The notes under the pieces are model-generated. The model worked only from the letters and a program-made list of their open reading frames with translations. It was not told the DNA's origin and did no database searches. From an uncultured Collinsella sp. (lineage in GTDB: Bacteria; Actinomycetota; Coriobacteriia; Coriobacteriales; Coriobacteriaceae), in the NCBI GenBank assembly GCA_900552735.1, contig USBA01000132.1, forward strand, positions 1 through 5,697: a stretch of 5,697 nt of DNA, written 5' to 3'. The translations under genes and the position numbers were made by a program. Position 1 is the first letter of the stretch, and each line of letters opens with the position of its first letter. Below are positions 5,619-5,697 of the stretch, piece after piece.

Positions 5619-5697
5619 ATGGCAGCACGTGCGGACAACGTTTCGCGTGTCGACCATGATGGAGATACGTTGGTGGAGGGCGCGACATCCGATGTTC
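5619..5697 (+). CDS. N-terminal start of an unidentified protein, 3' truncated by window edge
   Basis: Twenty-six complete codons run off the window, beginning MAARADNVSRVDHDGDTLVE and ending GATSDV. The start rests on a perfect AGGAGG at 7-base spacing. The segment is hydrophilic and acidic, with no signal peptide or membrane helix in the visible part, and I do not recognise it. In many actinobacteria the gene after ftsZ is a YfiH/PgeF-like peptidoglycan editing (multicopper oxidase-like) protein, followed by yggS and sepF, so pgeF is one guess from gene order alone. Its position after the ftsZ terminator suggests its own promoter, perhaps around the direct repeat at 5496-5515. Function is left open. 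Confidence 0.7.
   Translation, partial: MAARADNVSRVDHDGDTLVEGATSDV

Noticed and set aside
1..5697. Mobile elements, CRISPR arrays, tRNA/rRNA genes or a novel multi-gene system
   Set aside because: All long coding space is accounted for by conserved dcw genes, and the gaps hold no transposase, regularly spaced repeats or RNA gene signatures.

Overview
The window is a stretch of a division and cell wall (dcw) cluster. All genes lie on the + strand, in the order murG (3' end only), murC, murB, ftsQ/divIB, ftsZ, then the first 26 codons of an unidentified gene. Several features point to an actinobacterium, and the class Coriobacteriia (Collinsella/Olsenella-like) is my best guess from memory of such clusters. 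The window is fairly GC-rich, ftsZ directly follows ftsQ with no ftsA, there is no ddl between murB and ftsQ, and FtsZ has the actinobacterial-style N-terminus NYLAVIKVVGVGGGGTNAVN. The taxon is an inference and no search was run.

Layout: positions 1-393 hold the C-terminal third of MurG. A 97-base gap carries the murC ribosome binding site. MurC (491-1909) is followed after 5 bases by murB (1915-2826). The last 44 bases of murB overlap the start of ftsQ (2783-4051) in another frame. A 198-base AT-richer gap separates ftsQ from ftsZ. It contains a weak hairpin with a T-rich tail, two CATAAT boxes and a 27-bp near-palindrome, so ftsZ probably has its own promoter and control. FtsZ (4250-5404) is followed by a clear intrinsic terminator (5430-5458). 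A 214-base gap after ftsZ holds an 11-bp-period direct repeat, two adjacent hairpins and a possible 21-codon leader ORF directly before the start of the next gene at 5619.

How the genes work together: MurB reduces UDP-GlcNAc-enolpyruvate to UDP-MurNAc. MurC adds the first amino acid, usually L-Ala. MurG later adds GlcNAc to lipid I to make lipid II. FtsQ is a single-pass divisome scaffold, and FtsZ is the tubulin-like polymer that places the division machinery. The genes are ordinary members of their families and look intact. I see no mobile element, CRISPR array, tRNA, rRNA or unfamiliar multi-gene system. The most interesting signals are non-coding (before ftsZ and after its terminator), plus small oddities in MurB and FtsQ.
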